Positions 6,556 to 16,640 of a stretch of DNA of 64,000 bases are shown here, one piece after another. A model generated the notes under the pieces. That model had not been told where the DNA came from. It ran no database searches and saw only the letters and a list, made by a program, of their open reading frames with translations. Within the stretch, counting starts at the first letter, position 1. The number at the start of each line of letters is the position of its first letter. This DNA is from JALYLC01 sp963743275 (GTDB taxonomy: Bacteria; Actinomycetota; Thermoleophilia; Gaiellales; JALYLC01). The stretch is from NCBI GenBank assembly GCA_963743275.1, contig CAVUPB010000002.1, positions 558,001 to 622,000 on the forward strand, given 5' to 3'. The position numbers and the translations under genes are program-made.

Positions 6556-8595
6556 TCAGGCCGCCGCGATCTCGGGCGGCATCCGCAGGTGGTCCTCGAT
6601 CACGCTCGCGGCCTGCGCAGCGGCCATGAGGTTGCCCTGCGCGACGTCCACGCCGAGCTCGCGGAGCAGGGCGAGCTGGCCCTTCGTCTCGACGCCCTCG
6701 GCGGCCACGGTCAGGCCGAGGACGCGCCCGAGCTCGACGATCACGCGCACGAACTCGCGCTCGCCCGGGTGCGTCTCGAGCACGTCGACGAACGGCTTCG
6801 CGAGCTTCAGCACGTCCACCGGCAGGCTGCGCAGCTCGGCCAGCGAGGCGGCGCCGGTGCCGAAGTCCTCGAGCGCGACACGCACGCCGAGCTCGCGCAG
6901 CGCCGCACAGCGCTCGATGACCGCGAGCGCGTCGAACGCCACGGCGCTCTCGGTGAGCTCGAGCATGAGCGCCTCCGGCGGCAGGTTCTCCCATGCGAGC
7001 GCGGCGGCGACGTCGGCGGCGAACGTGCCGTCCTCGAGCTGGTGGCGTGAGACGTTGACGGACACGACGAGCGCCTCGGCGCCGGGGACGGTCGCACGCC
7101 AGAGCGCGGCCTGGCGGCAGGCGGCGCGCAACATTCCGCGCCCGAGCTCGCTGATCAGGGCGGTCTCCTCGGCGAGCTCGATGAAGCGCTCCGGCAGCAG
7201 CAGCCCGAGGCGCGGGTGGTGCCAGCGCGCGAGCGCCTCGACCGCCCAGCTACGGCCGCTGCGGAGCTCGACGAGCGGCTGGAAGTGCGGCTTGATGTCA
7301 CCCTGCGCGATCGCCGCGCGCAGCTCGTCGACGAGCGCGTGCCGCGCCTGCTCGGCGTCGTACATCCCGGGCGAGAAGATGGCGCAGCGGGACCTGCCGC
7401 CGGCCTTGGCCGTGTACATCGCGAGGTCGGCGTTGCGCAGCAGCTCGGCTGCCGAGCCGGCGCCGCTGCTCGCGAGCGCGACGCCGATGCTCGCGCGCAC
7501 GCGCACCGCGCGCTGCTCGACGGTGAGCGCCGCCACGAGCGCGCCCATGACGCGCTCGGCGGCGCGCTCCGCCTCGACCGCGCTCGGGGCGTGCTCCAGC
7601 AGCACCGCGAACTCGTCGCCGCCGAGCCGGGCCGCGAGATCGTCGTCGCGCAGCGACGAGCGCAGGCGCTCGGCGACCGCCACCAGAAGCGCATCGCCCG
7701 CGGCGTGGCCGAGCGTGTCGTTGACCCCCTTGAAGTCGTCGAGGTCGAGGAACATGACGGCGGGCGCGGTGTTCTCCCGCGCCAGCGCGGCCTCGACGCG
7801 CAGCGAGAACTGCGCCCGGTTGGCGAGACCCGTGAGGGGGTCGTGGCGGGCCTCGTGCGCGAGGCGCTCCTTCAGTTCGGTGACGGCCGCGAGCGCGCGC
7901 GCCGTCTGCCCGCTCTCGAGCGCGCCGCCGGCGTGCGCGCCGACCGTCTCGAGCAGGCGCCGCTCGCGCGGCCCGAACGAATCGCCGCGCTCCACCGCCA
8001 GCAGCCCCACGACGCGCGTCTCGCCGCGCAGGGCGACCACGATGGCGGCCGGAAGGCCGATCCCGGTCAGCCCCATGCGGCGCTCCGGGTGCGCCTGCGA
8101 GAGGTCGACGACGGTCGCGTGGGCGAGCTCGTCGAAGAGCGCGCGCTCGGCCGGCGTCGCCTCGCCCGTGAACGAGCGGCGCGCACGCCCGCGGGCGTCG
8201 ACCTGGGCGCGCAGCACCCGGCTGTCGGCCGTGTGGAGCACGAGCGCGGCGCCGGCCGCGCCCACCAGCAGGCGCGCGTGCTCGAGCAGCACCCCGGCCG
8301 CCGCCTCGGTGCCCGCGGCCGCGTGCACGTCGCGCATGATCGCGAGCAGCGACTCGACCTCGGAGCGCTGGCGGCGCTCGCGCACGTGGGCGCGGTAGGC
8401 GAGCAGAAGCGCCAGCACCGGCACCCCGAGGAGGAACATCCCGAAGAGCGCGAGGGCCGCGGGATCGATGACGCGGACCAGCCGCGGCTGGGTCGCGAGC
8501 AGGCCCACGCAGAGCCCGGCCGCGACGAGCGCGAGCGTGAATGCCAGGAGCCAGGGGGCGAGGCTGCGGCATTGCGCCGCCACCCTGGCCCTCAC
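6556..8595 (-). CDS. membrane-anchored GAF-GGDEF-EAL cyclic-di-GMP protein
   Basis: 679 residues: two membrane helices (about 13-35 and 47-67), a GAF-like region (about 85-230), a GGDEF domain with intact GGDEF at 325-329, and an EAL domain from about 425. The diguanylate cyclase should be active. EAL motifs EAL (453-455), N514 and ELTES (E546) are kept, but DDFGTG is EDFGTG (E576) and the Asp after catalytic Lys597 is Ala599, so phosphodiesterase activity is doubtful. GTG 8595 has CGGAG seven bases upstream. The 207 bases up to etfA hold nothing recognisable. Confidence 0.92.
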   Translation of the reverse strand: MRARVAAQCRSLAPWLLAFTLALVAAGLCVGLLATQPRLVRVIDPAALALFGMFLLGVPVLALLLAYRAHVRERRQRSEVESLLAIMRDVHAAAGTEAAAGVLLEHARLLVGAAGAALVLHTADSRVLRAQVDARGRARRSFTGEATPAERALFDELAHATVVDLSQAHPERRMGLTGIGLPAAIVVALRGETRVVGLLAVERGDSFGPRERRLLETVGAHAGGALESGQTARALAAVTELKERLAHEARHDPLTGLANRAQFSLRVEAALARENTAPAVMFLDLDDFKGVNDTLGHAAGDALLVAVAERLRSSLRDDDLAARLGGDEFAVLLEHAPSAVEAERAAERVMGALVAALTVEQRAVRVRASIGVALASSGAGSAAELLRNADLAMYTAKAGGRSRCAIFSPGMYDAEQARHALVDELRAAIAQGDIKPHFQPLVELRSGRSWAVEALARWHHPRLGLLLPERFIELAEETALISELGRGMLRAACRQAALWRATVPGAEALVVSVNVSRHQLEDGTFAADVAAALAWENLPPEALMLELTESAVAFDALAVIERCAALRELGVRVALEDFGTGAASLAELRSLPVDVLKLAKPFVDVLETHPGEREFVRVIVELGRVLGLTVAAEGVETKGQLALLRELGVDVAQGNLMAAAQAASVIEDHLRMPPEIAAA

Positions 8596-8802
8596 CGACC
8601 GCTCCGGCAGACTCCGGTGGGGGTTGGCACGGAATTCAGCATGAAAGAGATAGCTGATTCGTGTTGTACAGCAGCCCTCGCGCGGGTGGCGCGAAGATCC
8701 CCCGGCCGGGGAGAAATCCGGTGCGGGACGCGGGGCGCGGAGAGACGCGCGGGGTCGGCGGGCTCGCGGCCCGAACGCCCTGCGCCTCGCGGCGGGCGGC
8801 CT

Positions 8803-9786
8803 CTACGCCGTGCGCTGCGCGCGCACGAGCTCGGTCAGGCGCGGGAGCACCTGGTGGACGTCGCCGACGACGCCGAGGTCGCAGAAGTCGAAGATCGGCG
8901 CGTTCGCGTCCTTGTTGATCGCGACGATCGTCTCGGCGCCCGCCATGCCCACCTTGTGCTGGATGGCGCCCGAGATTCCGCACGCCACGTAGAGGCGCGG
9001 CGCGACCGTCTTGCCGGTCTGGCCGACCTGCGCCGCGTACGGGTACCAGCCGGCGTCGACGACGGCGCGCGTCGCGGCGACCTCGCCCCCGAGGGCGCGC
9101 GCGAGCTCCTCGCAGAGCGCGAAGTTCTCCGGCCCGCCGAGCCCGCGGCCGCCGGCGACGAGCACGTCGGCCTCGGAGATGTCGACCGCGGAGGCCTCGG
9201 CCGCCTCGTGCCCGACGACGCGCGCGGCGCTCGACCACGGCTGCGCGGTCACGGCGACGCGCTCGACCGGAGCCGGTCCGCCGGCACCCTCGGACGGCGC
9301 ATAGGTGTTGGCGCGCGCGACGATCACGCCGCGGTCGCCGGTGAGCGCGCAGTGCGCCAGCACCGAGTCGCCGAGCCCGGGTCGCCGCGTGACGAGACGC
9401 CCGCCGTCGGCGTGCAGCTCGATCGTGTCGACGATCAGGCCCGTGCCGAGGCGCGCGGCGAGCGCGGCGGCCACGTCGGACGCGAGCACGCTCGCGCTCA
9501 GGAGGACGATGTCGTGCGGGTGCGCCGCGAGCACGCCCGCGATCGCGTCGACCATCGGCTGCGGCAGCGACTGCGCGAGCACCGCATCGTCGGCGACGTA
9601 GACCGTCCCGGCGCCGTGGGCGCCGAGCGCGGCCATCGCCGCCTCGTCGAGCCCTTCGCCGCAGACGACGGCGTCGACCTTCGCGCCGAGCGCGGAGCCG
9701 ATCCTGGCGGCCTCCTCGAGCAAGCCGAGCGAGCTGGCGCCGACCGTGCCCTCGTGCTGTTCGCAGAAGACGAGGATGTCGCCCAT
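8803..9786 (-). CDS. etfA: electron transfer flavoprotein alpha subunit
   Basis: 327 residues. The N-terminal ETF domain starts MGDILVFCEQHEG; the C-terminal FAD domain has GGRGLGGPENFALCEELA, GQTGKTVAPRLYVACGISGAIQH and INKDANAPIFDFCDLGVVGD, all canonical. EtfAB carries electrons from acyl-CoA dehydrogenases to ETF-QO. ATG 9786 overlaps the stop of etfB in an ATGA-type junction, so translation is coupled. Confidence 0.96.
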   Translation of the reverse strand: MGDILVFCEQHEGTVGASSLGLLEEAARIGSALGAKVDAVVCGEGLDEAAMAALGAHGAGTVYVADDAVLAQSLPQPMVDAIAGVLAAHPHDIVLLSASVLASDVAAALAARLGTGLIVDTIELHADGGRLVTRRPGLGDSVLAHCALTGDRGVIVARANTYAPSEGAGGPAPVERVAVTAQPWSSAARVVGHEAAEASAVDISEADVLVAGGRGLGGPENFALCEELARALGGEVAATRAVVDAGWYPYAAQVGQTGKTVAPRLYVACGISGAIQHKVGMAGAETIVAINKDANAPIFDFCDLGVVGDVHQVLPRLTELVRAQRTA

Positions 9787-10556
9787 CAGATCGCCTTCCG
9801 CTCGAGGAGGAACGCCACGATCTCCTCGGCGGAGCTCCCGTTCTCGTCCTCGATGCGCCGGCCGCCCTCCTTGACCGGCGGCGGCGTCAGCTCGAGCACC
9901 TCGGTGCCCGAGCCGCCCTCGACGCCGAGATCGGAGAGACCGATCTGGTTCTGCGGCTTCTTGCGCGCGCCCATGATCGCCTTGAGCGACGCGTAGCGCG
10001 GCTCGTTGATCGCGTCGGAGACCGAGATCACCGCGGGGAGCGGCGCCTCGACGACGTCGTAGCCGGTCTCGGTCTGGCGCTTCGCGCGCACCCCGCCGCC
10101 CGTGAGCTCGAGCCGCGCGACCTGTGTCACGAGCGGCAGCTGCAGGTGCTCGGCGACGGCCGCGGCCATGACGTACGAGTCGGAGTCGGCGGCCTGCTGG
10201 CCGAGCAGCACGAGATCGGCGCCGAGGTGCTTCGCCGCCGCCGCGAGCACGCGCGCCGTGGCCGCGATATCGGCGCCCGCGAGCGCCGGATCCGTCACGA
10301 GCAGCGCCTCGTCCGCGCCCAGCGAGAGCGCCTTGTGGAGCGTGCGCAGCGCGCCCTCGGGCCCCATGCACAGCGCGGTGATGAGGCTGTCGGCCCCGGC
10401 CGCGCCCTCCTTCAGCCGCACGGCCTCCTCGAGGGCGTGCGCGTCGTAGGGGTTCATCGTCTTCTCGCCGGAGCGGTCGAGCTTCTTGGTGCCCGGATCG
10501 ATCCGCTTGGGCGCGGTCGCGTCCGGCACCTCCTTGACGCATACGGCGATCTTCAA
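9786..10556 (-). CDS. etfB: electron transfer flavoprotein beta subunit
   Basis: 256 residues beginning LKIAVCVKEVPDATAPKRIDP, a standard EtfB start. The AMP-binding and recognition-loop region GADEALLVTDPALAGADIAATARVLAAAAKH and LGQQAADSDSYVMAAAVAEHL are clear. TTG 10556 is the start: GAGGAG lies nine bases upstream and the next in-frame starts are inside repeat copy C. It partners the overlapping etfA and serves the acyl-CoA dehydrogenases and ETF-QO encoded in this window. Confidence 0.95.
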   Translation of the reverse strand: MKIAVCVKEVPDATAPKRIDPGTKKLDRSGEKTMNPYDAHALEEAVRLKEGAAGADSLITALCMGPEGALRTLHKALSLGADEALLVTDPALAGADIAATARVLAAAAKHLGADLVLLGQQAADSDSYVMAAAVAEHLQLPLVTQVARLELTGGGVRAKRQTETGYDVVEAPLPAVISVSDAINEPRYASLKAIMGARKKPQNQIGLSDLGVEGGSGTEVLELTPPPVKEGGRRIEDENGSSAEEIVAFLLERKAI

Positions 10557-10639
10557 CGCAGTTGGCTCCTCGATACCGCACGCGAACGCCGACCGCCCGC
10601 GCGACGCCCTGAGGATACCGATCGGGCGGGCCCGAGTCC

Positions 10640-10759
10640 GCCAAGTGGCACCGGCGGCGAGTGTCACTTGGCGCAATGCCGGGGTCTGACCCGCACGTTG
10701 CGGGCCTGACCCCGGCATTGCGGACCTGGCACCGACCGGACATTCGCTCAACCACGCCG
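10640..10759. repeat. Palindromic repeat copy C (left half of inverted pair C/D)
   Basis: A hairpin 10640-10672 (12-base arms GCCAAGTGGCAC/GTGTCACTTGGC, one mismatch) is followed by nested palindromes: outer arms CGCAATGCCGGGGTC against its complement, with an inner GACCCGCA/TGCGGGCC stem. The element then runs through ACCTGGCACCGACC and the reverse of the GGCGTGGTTGAGCG head seen in copy B. It lies about 80 bases upstream of etfB. The gap 10557-10987 holds only copies C and D and spacer. Confidence 0.85.
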
Positions 10760-10857
10760 TTCCGGTACTCGCCGGCGTGCACCCGTCGTACACGCCCAGA
10801 CGGCAATCTGCGCCGCCGGCCGCAGCCGATTCCCGATGCCTACAGGCGTTCGGGCGC

Positions 10858-10930
10858 TGCGCAATGGCGGGGTCAGGTCCGCAATGCCGGGGTCAGGCCT
10901 GCAACGTGCGGGCCAGACCCCGTTCTTGCA
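10858..10930. repeat. Palindromic repeat copy D (right half of inverted pair C/D)
   Basis: Contains two direct GGGGTCAGG(T/C)C blocks and GGCCAGACCCCG between GCAATG and TTGCA boxes, in the opposite orientation to copy C, so the C/D pair repeats the architecture of A/B. The terminal AAGTGGCAC hairpin is absent or worn down to CGGCGAGTTGGCTG. Confidence 0.75.
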
Positions 10931-10987
10931 CGGCGAGTTGGCTGCTCTCAGGCAGGCCGCGGCGCTGAGCTGTGGTATCTCGTGAGC

Positions 10988-11794
10988 ATGAGCTCGCTTG
11001 CACGGCCGGCGGCGTTTGCGGCACTGGCGCTCGCGCTGGTGCCGGTTGCGGCGCGGGCCGATACCTCCAACATCGTCTTTCCCGTGGCCGGGCCGGTCGT
11101 CACGTGGAAGGACGACTACGGGAAGCTCATCGCCGGGGCGCCGCAGCGGGGCAACGCCATCGGCGTCGCCGCGGGGACTCCCGTCGTCGCCACGGCCTCC
11201 GGGCGGGTTCGCATGCTCTGGCGCGGCGGCGGGGGCTGGAGCATCACGCTCACCACGCCGACCGGCGATCAGTTCGTCTACCTGCACCTCGGCCGCGACG
11301 GCAACCGCAAGACCGCCTACCTGCCCGGGCTGCGGGACGGGGCGAGCGTCAAGCCGGCACAGCGGCTCGGGTGGAGCGGGTACTCCGGCGCGGCCACGGC
11401 CGAGGCGCCGCAGCTCGGATTCCAGTACCTGCCGCGCGGCGGCGAGCCGGTGGATCCCTACGAGCTGCTCGCGAGCGCGCGGCGCCTGCCGGCCGCGACG
11501 CGGCCCCCGCCGGCCGCACCCGGCAAGCTGCGGCTGACGGGCGTCGTGACATGGAGCGTGCGCGGCGACAAGGCCGCGCTGCTGCGGGTGCGCACGGCCA
11601 CGATCGTGCGCGACGGCGGGACGCGGCGCGTGCAGCAGTCGCTCATGCTCGCGCTCGCGGCCGACGCGGCGATCGCGCGGGCCACGGCCAAGGTCGGCGC
11701 CGGGGCACTCGTCCCGGGCCTGCGCGTGACGGTGTGGGCGACGGCGCGCACGGGCGGCTCGCTCGTCGCGAACCGCGTGCGCATCGAGCAGTAG
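10988..11794 (+). CDS. secreted LytM/M23-like protein lacking catalytic residues
   Basis: 268 residues. A Sec signal peptide (SSLARPAAFAALALALVPVAARA) ends near residue 23. GNAIGVAAGTPVVATASGRVRMLW and TPTGDQFVYLHL align with the M23 beta-lytic fold, but the zinc ligands of HxGxD and HLHFE are replaced (RGNAIGV; QLGFQYLP), so it is probably a non-hydrolytic peptidoglycan-binding or regulatory domain. The C-terminal 90 residues form a separate beta-rich domain of unknown role. ATG 10988 is used; GTG 10982 is an in-frame alternative. Confidence 0.7.
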   Translation: MSSLARPAAFAALALALVPVAARADTSNIVFPVAGPVVTWKDDYGKLIAGAPQRGNAIGVAAGTPVVATASGRVRMLWRGGGGWSITLTTPTGDQFVYLHLGRDGNRKTAYLPGLRDGASVKPAQRLGWSGYSGAATAEAPQLGFQYLPRGGEPVDPYELLASARRLPAATRPPPAAPGKLRLTGVVTWSVRGDKAALLRVRTATIVRDGGTRRVQQSLMLALAADAAIARATAKVGAGALVPGLRVTVWATARTGGSLVANRVRIEQ

Positions 11795-11801
11795 CGCGCG
11801 G

Positions 11802-12575
11802 TCAGCTGCCGACGAAGCGCGCGGAGCGCTTCTCGGTGAAGGCCGTGAGACCCTCGCGCGCGTCGTCGGTCGAGAACAGGATCGCGAACAGGTCGGCCTC
11901 GTGCACGAGGTTCGCGCCGAGGTCGCCGTGCAGCGAGCGGTTGGTCGCCTCCTTCGCGTACGCGAGCGCGATGGGGCTCTTGGCGGCGATCTCCTGGGCG
12001 ATCTCGAGCGTGCGCGCGAGCAGCTCCTCCGGCTCGAAGACGGCGTTCACGAGCCCGCGCTCGAGCGCCTCGTCGGCCTTCACCATGCGCCCGGTCAGGA
12101 CGAGCTCCTTGGCGAAGCCGAGCGTCGTCGTGCGCGCCAGGCGCTGGGTGCCGCCCCAGCCCGGGATGATGCCGAGATTGATCTCGGGCTGGCCGAAGCG
12201 CGCCGTCGTCGAGGCGAAGCGCAGGTCGCAGGCGAGCGCCATCTCGCAGCCGCCGCCGAGCGCGTAGCCGTTGACGGCCGCGATCGTCGGCTTGCGCATC
12301 GTCTCGAGCAGGTGCGAGAGATCCTGCCCGTGCTCGGAGTACTTGCGCGCCATCAGCGGCGTCTTGGTCGCCAGCTCGGCGATGTCCGCGCCCGCGATGA
12401 AGGCGCGGTCGCCCGCGCCCGTGAGCACCGCGACCCCGCACTCGTCGTCGTCGGCGAGTCCGCGGAAGGCCGCGAGCAGCTCCTCCAGCAGCTCCGTCGA
12501 GAGCGCGTTCAGGACTTCGGGCCGGTTGACGGTCACCACCGCCACGCGGCCGTGCATGCTGACGTCGATCGACAT
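11802..12575 (-). CDS. enoyl-CoA hydratase/isomerase family protein
   Basis: 257 residues of the crotonase fold. The oxyanion-hole stretch GAGDRAFIAGADIAEL and the catalytic region CEMALACDLRFASTTARFGQPEINLGIIPGWGGTQRL carry the two Glu residues of hydratases, so syn-hydration of 2-enoyl-CoA is the likely reaction. ATG 12575 overlaps the stop of the upstream B12-binding gene, making a two-gene unit with that mutase subunit. Beta-oxidation or short-chain acyl-CoA degradation are plausible pathways. Confidence 0.9.
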   Translation of the reverse strand: MSIDVSMHGRVAVVTVNRPEVLNALSTELLEELLAAFRGLADDDECGVAVLTGAGDRAFIAGADIAELATKTPLMARKYSEHGQDLSHLLETMRKPTIAAVNGYALGGGCEMALACDLRFASTTARFGQPEINLGIIPGWGGTQRLARTTTLGFAKELVLTGRMVKADEALERGLVNAVFEPEELLARTLEIAQEIAAKSPIALAYAKEATNRSLHGDLGANLVHEADLFAILFSTDDAREGLTAFTEKRSARFVGS

Positions 12576-12973
12576 CAGCCGGTCGCCGCGTGCTGCTCGA
12601 CGTAGTCGATGATGGCGGTCGTCGAGGTTCCGGGCGTGAACACCATCGCGACGCCCTGGGCGCGCAGCGCCTCCGCGTCGGGGCCGGGGATCGTGCCGCC
12701 GACGATCACGAGGACGTCGTCGGCGCCCTCGTTGCGGAGCAGCTCGAGGATCCGCGGCACGAGCGTCATGTGCGCGCCCGAGAGGATCGAGATGCCGATC
12801 ACGTCGGCGTCCTCCTGGACGACCGTCTCGACGATCTGCTCGGGCGTCTGGTGGAGGCCGGTGTAGATGACCTCCATGCCGGCATCGCGAAGCGCCCGGG
12901 CGATGACCTTGGCTCCGCGATCGTGGCCATCGAGCCCCGGCTTCGCAATGACCACGCGGATCCTGCCTGCCAT
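12575..12973 (-). CDS. acyl-CoA mutase small subunit, cobalamin-binding domain
   Basis: 132 residues, a stand-alone B12-binding domain. KPGLDGHDRGAKVIARALRDAGMEVIYTG has the DxHxxG motif whose His replaces dimethylbenzimidazole on cobalt; SGAHMTLVPRILELL and VGGTIPGPDAEAL complete the fold. It should pair with the large mutase subunit at 14442-16040, which lacks its own B12 domain. The two genes share a strand but are separated by a J-domain-like gene on the opposite strand. ATG 12973 matches where the family begins, although GGAGGG abuts it unusually closely. Confidence 0.9.
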   Translation of the reverse strand: MAGRIRVVIAKPGLDGHDRGAKVIARALRDAGMEVIYTGLHQTPEQIVETVVQEDADVIGISILSGAHMTLVPRILELLRNEGADDVLVIVGGTIPGPDAEALRAQGVAMVFTPGTSTTAIIDYVEQHAATG

Positions 12974-13047
12974 CCCTCCGATTGTATGTCGCTCCGTCCC
13001 CCGTCGGGGCCAGGGCACGCGGATCCATCCTCTACGCTTTGTGTCCG

Positions 13048-14355
13048 GTGACCGACCGTACCGACCCGTACGAGATCATCGGCGTGCGCCGTGACGCCTC
13101 GCTGGCCGAGATCCGCATCTCCTATCGCCGGAGTACGCAGATCCTCGCCCCGGAGCGCTTCGCCAACGCCAACGACACCGTGCGCGCGGAGGCTGCACGA
13201 CGCCTCAACGCGCTCAACGGCGCGATGGAGGCGATCGAGGCCGAGCGCGCCGCGGAGAGCGGCTCCGCACTCGGATCGCTGACGTTCGGCGGCCCGGCGG
13301 TATCGCCGGCGGCCGAGCCGTCGCTGCGCTCGACCGCGATCGCCGACGAGCCCCCGCCCCCCGCGCCCGCCGCTCCTGCACCGACGCCCCACACGAACGG
13401 CGTCGCCGGCGTACCCGACGTCGACGGCGCGGCGCTCGCCCAGCCCGAGGAGGCGACCGCCCCGGTCGAGCTCGCGCCGCTCCCGGGCGAGACCGAGAGC
13501 GAGACCGAGCCGGTCGCGGACGAGGCGCCGGTCGCCGAGGAGACAGCGGCCGCCGAGGAGACGCAGGTCGCGGACGAGTTGCGCGAGGCGGACACCCGCG
13601 ACGACCTGCTGCCCATCGTCACGCCCGGCGAGGACACCTCCGACATCCCGCTCGCCGATCTCGAGCCCGCCCCGGCCCCCGTGACCGCCCCGCCGCCCCC
13701 CGTGGCGGCGCCGCAGCGCTTCGAGCGCCCCGCGCGCCCGGTCAAGCGCGAGCGCGAGCGCTCGCTCCTGCCGCGCATCCTCGCCGCCGCGGCGGTCGTC
13801 GTGGCGCTCGCGGCCGTCGGCGCCTACTTCCTCCTCAGCGGCGGCAGCAGCAAGCCGGCGGGCGGGCAGTTCCAGAGCGCCGGCGCCCCGGTCAGCTTCA
13901 CGTACCCGAGCGGCCTCGTCGCCCGGCGGCCGCCGAGCGGCGGCCTCCTCAAGCCCACGTTCTCGACGGCGGTGGGCGTCGACGCCGCCAACTACGTGGT
14001 CGTCGCGACCTACCACATCTCCGCGAACGTGCAGGCGGACGGCTCGGCGATCGGCAGCGGCGGGAGCCGCCTCACGGCCGACCGCTTCGACCAGTCGGTC
14101 GACCGGGCGGCCGAGCGCATCGCCGCCGCCCAGAAGCTCACGGCCAAGGGGCCCGTGCAGCCGGGCAAGGCGGGCGACCTGATCGCGCGCATCTACGACT
14201 ACACGCGCCCGGGCGGCAGCAGCGCGCGCTACGCATTCGCGTTCCGCGGGCACACGGAGTACTCGATCGCCTGCTTCTGGGACCCCGCTCACGCGCAGGC
14301 GCTGAGCGCGGCGTGCGCGCAGGTCATGACGACGCTGCAGCGCGAGGCCGCCTGA
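13048..14355 (+). CDS. J-domain-like protein with transmembrane segment
   Basis: 435 residues. The first 60 resemble a J domain (DPYEIIGVRRDASLAEIRISYRRS), but the HPD tripeptide needed to stimulate DnaK is APE, so it is probably not a working co-chaperone. A Pro/Ala/Glu-rich linker (about 90-235) leads to a single membrane helix (ILAAAAVVVALAAVGAYFLL, about 250-270) and an extracytoplasmic domain of about 160 residues ending in paired Cys. Function unknown; a membrane stress or envelope role is only a guess. GTG 13048 was chosen because homology begins just after it. Confidence 0.6.
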   Translation: MTDRTDPYEIIGVRRDASLAEIRISYRRSTQILAPERFANANDTVRAEAARRLNALNGAMEAIEAERAAESGSALGSLTFGGPAVSPAAEPSLRSTAIADEPPPPAPAAPAPTPHTNGVAGVPDVDGAALAQPEEATAPVELAPLPGETESETEPVADEAPVAEETAAAEETQVADELREADTRDDLLPIVTPGEDTSDIPLADLEPAPAPVTAPPPPVAAPQRFERPARPVKRERERSLLPRILAAAAVVVALAAVGAYFLLSGGSSKPAGGQFQSAGAPVSFTYPSGLVARRPPSGGLLKPTFSTAVGVDAANYVVVATYHISANVQADGSAIGSGGSRLTADRFDQSVDRAAERIAAAQKLTAKGPVQPGKAGDLIARIYDYTRPGGSSARYAFAFRGHTEYSIACFWDPAHAQALSAACAQVMTTLQREAA

Positions 14356-14401
14356 CCCGGGTGAGGGTGCCGGCGATAGGCGCCCAGGAGTCTCGAACCC
14401 C

Positions 14402-14441
14402 GTACCCGGCGAACCACAGCCCGGCGTGCCCCGCCGGGTAC
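14402..14441. terminator. hairpin between convergent genes
   Basis: GTACCCGGCG (14402-14411) pairs with CGCCGGGTAC (14432-14441), a 10-base perfect stem with a 20-base loop. It lies between the convergent J-like and mutase genes and directly abuts the mutase stop. There is no T-run, so it may act as a bidirectional or Rho-assisted terminator. Confidence 0.4.
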
Positions 14442-16039
<1,598 letters not shown>

Positions 16040-16040
<1 letters not shown>

Positions 16041-16636
16041 CAGCTGCGCTCGCCGCCCGGCACCCAGAGCACCTCGCCGCCCGGCGGGTTGGCCGCGCGG
16101 GCGAGCAGGAAGAGCAGGTCCGAGAGGCGGTTGAGGTACTGCAGCGCCTCGCTCCCGACCGCCTCGCTCGCAGCCAGCGCGACCGTCGCGCGCTCGGCGC
16201 GGCGGCAGACCGTGCGCGCGAGGTGCAGCAGCGCGGCGGCCGGCGTCCCGCCGGCGAGCACGAACGACGTCAGCGGCGGCAGCGTCTCGTTGACCTCGTC
16301 GCAGCGCAGCTCGAGCCACGCGACCTGCTCGGGGGTCATGCGCAGGCGCGTGCGCTCGCGCGCCGACTGCCGGTCGTCGCGCTCCTCCTCGGGCACGCAG
16401 AGATCGGCGCCGAGGTCGAAGAGGTCGTTCTGGATCCGCCCGAGCCACGCATCCATCCCGGCGGGCAGCGGATGCGTGCGCGCCAGACCGAGCACGGCCC
16501 CGAGCTCGTCGACGCACCCGTAGGCCTCGATGCGCCGGGCGGCCTTCGACACGCGCCGGCCGTCGCCGAGGCTCGTCTCCCCGGCGTCGCCGCCGCGGGT
16601 GTAGATGCGGTCGAGCCGCACGACAGGATCGGTCAC
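16040..16636 (-). CDS. cob(I)yrinic acid a,c-diamide adenosyltransferase, PduO type
   Basis: 198 residues. RIYTRGGDAGETSLGDGRRVSKAARRIEAYGCVDELGA is the ATP-binding N-terminus of PduO-type ATR; ARTVCRRAERATVAL and LQYLNRLSDLLFLLARAAN carry the family Arg and Asn residues. It makes adenosylcobalamin and usually delivers it to the mutase, which fits its overlap with the mutase gene. GTG 16636 sits six bases after TAACCT, so the pair may have its own leaderless promoter inside the end of the peptidase gene. Confidence 0.95.
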
Positions 16637-16640
16637 GGAC

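Noticed and set aside
8622..8642. TTGGCACGGAATTCAGCATG looked like a sigma-54 promoter
   Set aside because: The -12 element is not TTGC at the required spacing, and Actinomycetota generally lack sigma-54.
14378..14402. A T-arm-like sequence on the minus strand (GGGGTTCGAGACTCC) suggesting a tRNA gene
   Set aside because: No D-arm, anticodon arm or complementary acceptor stem is found within 80 bases upstream; it may be a chance match or a remnant of a tRNA 3' end, not a gene.
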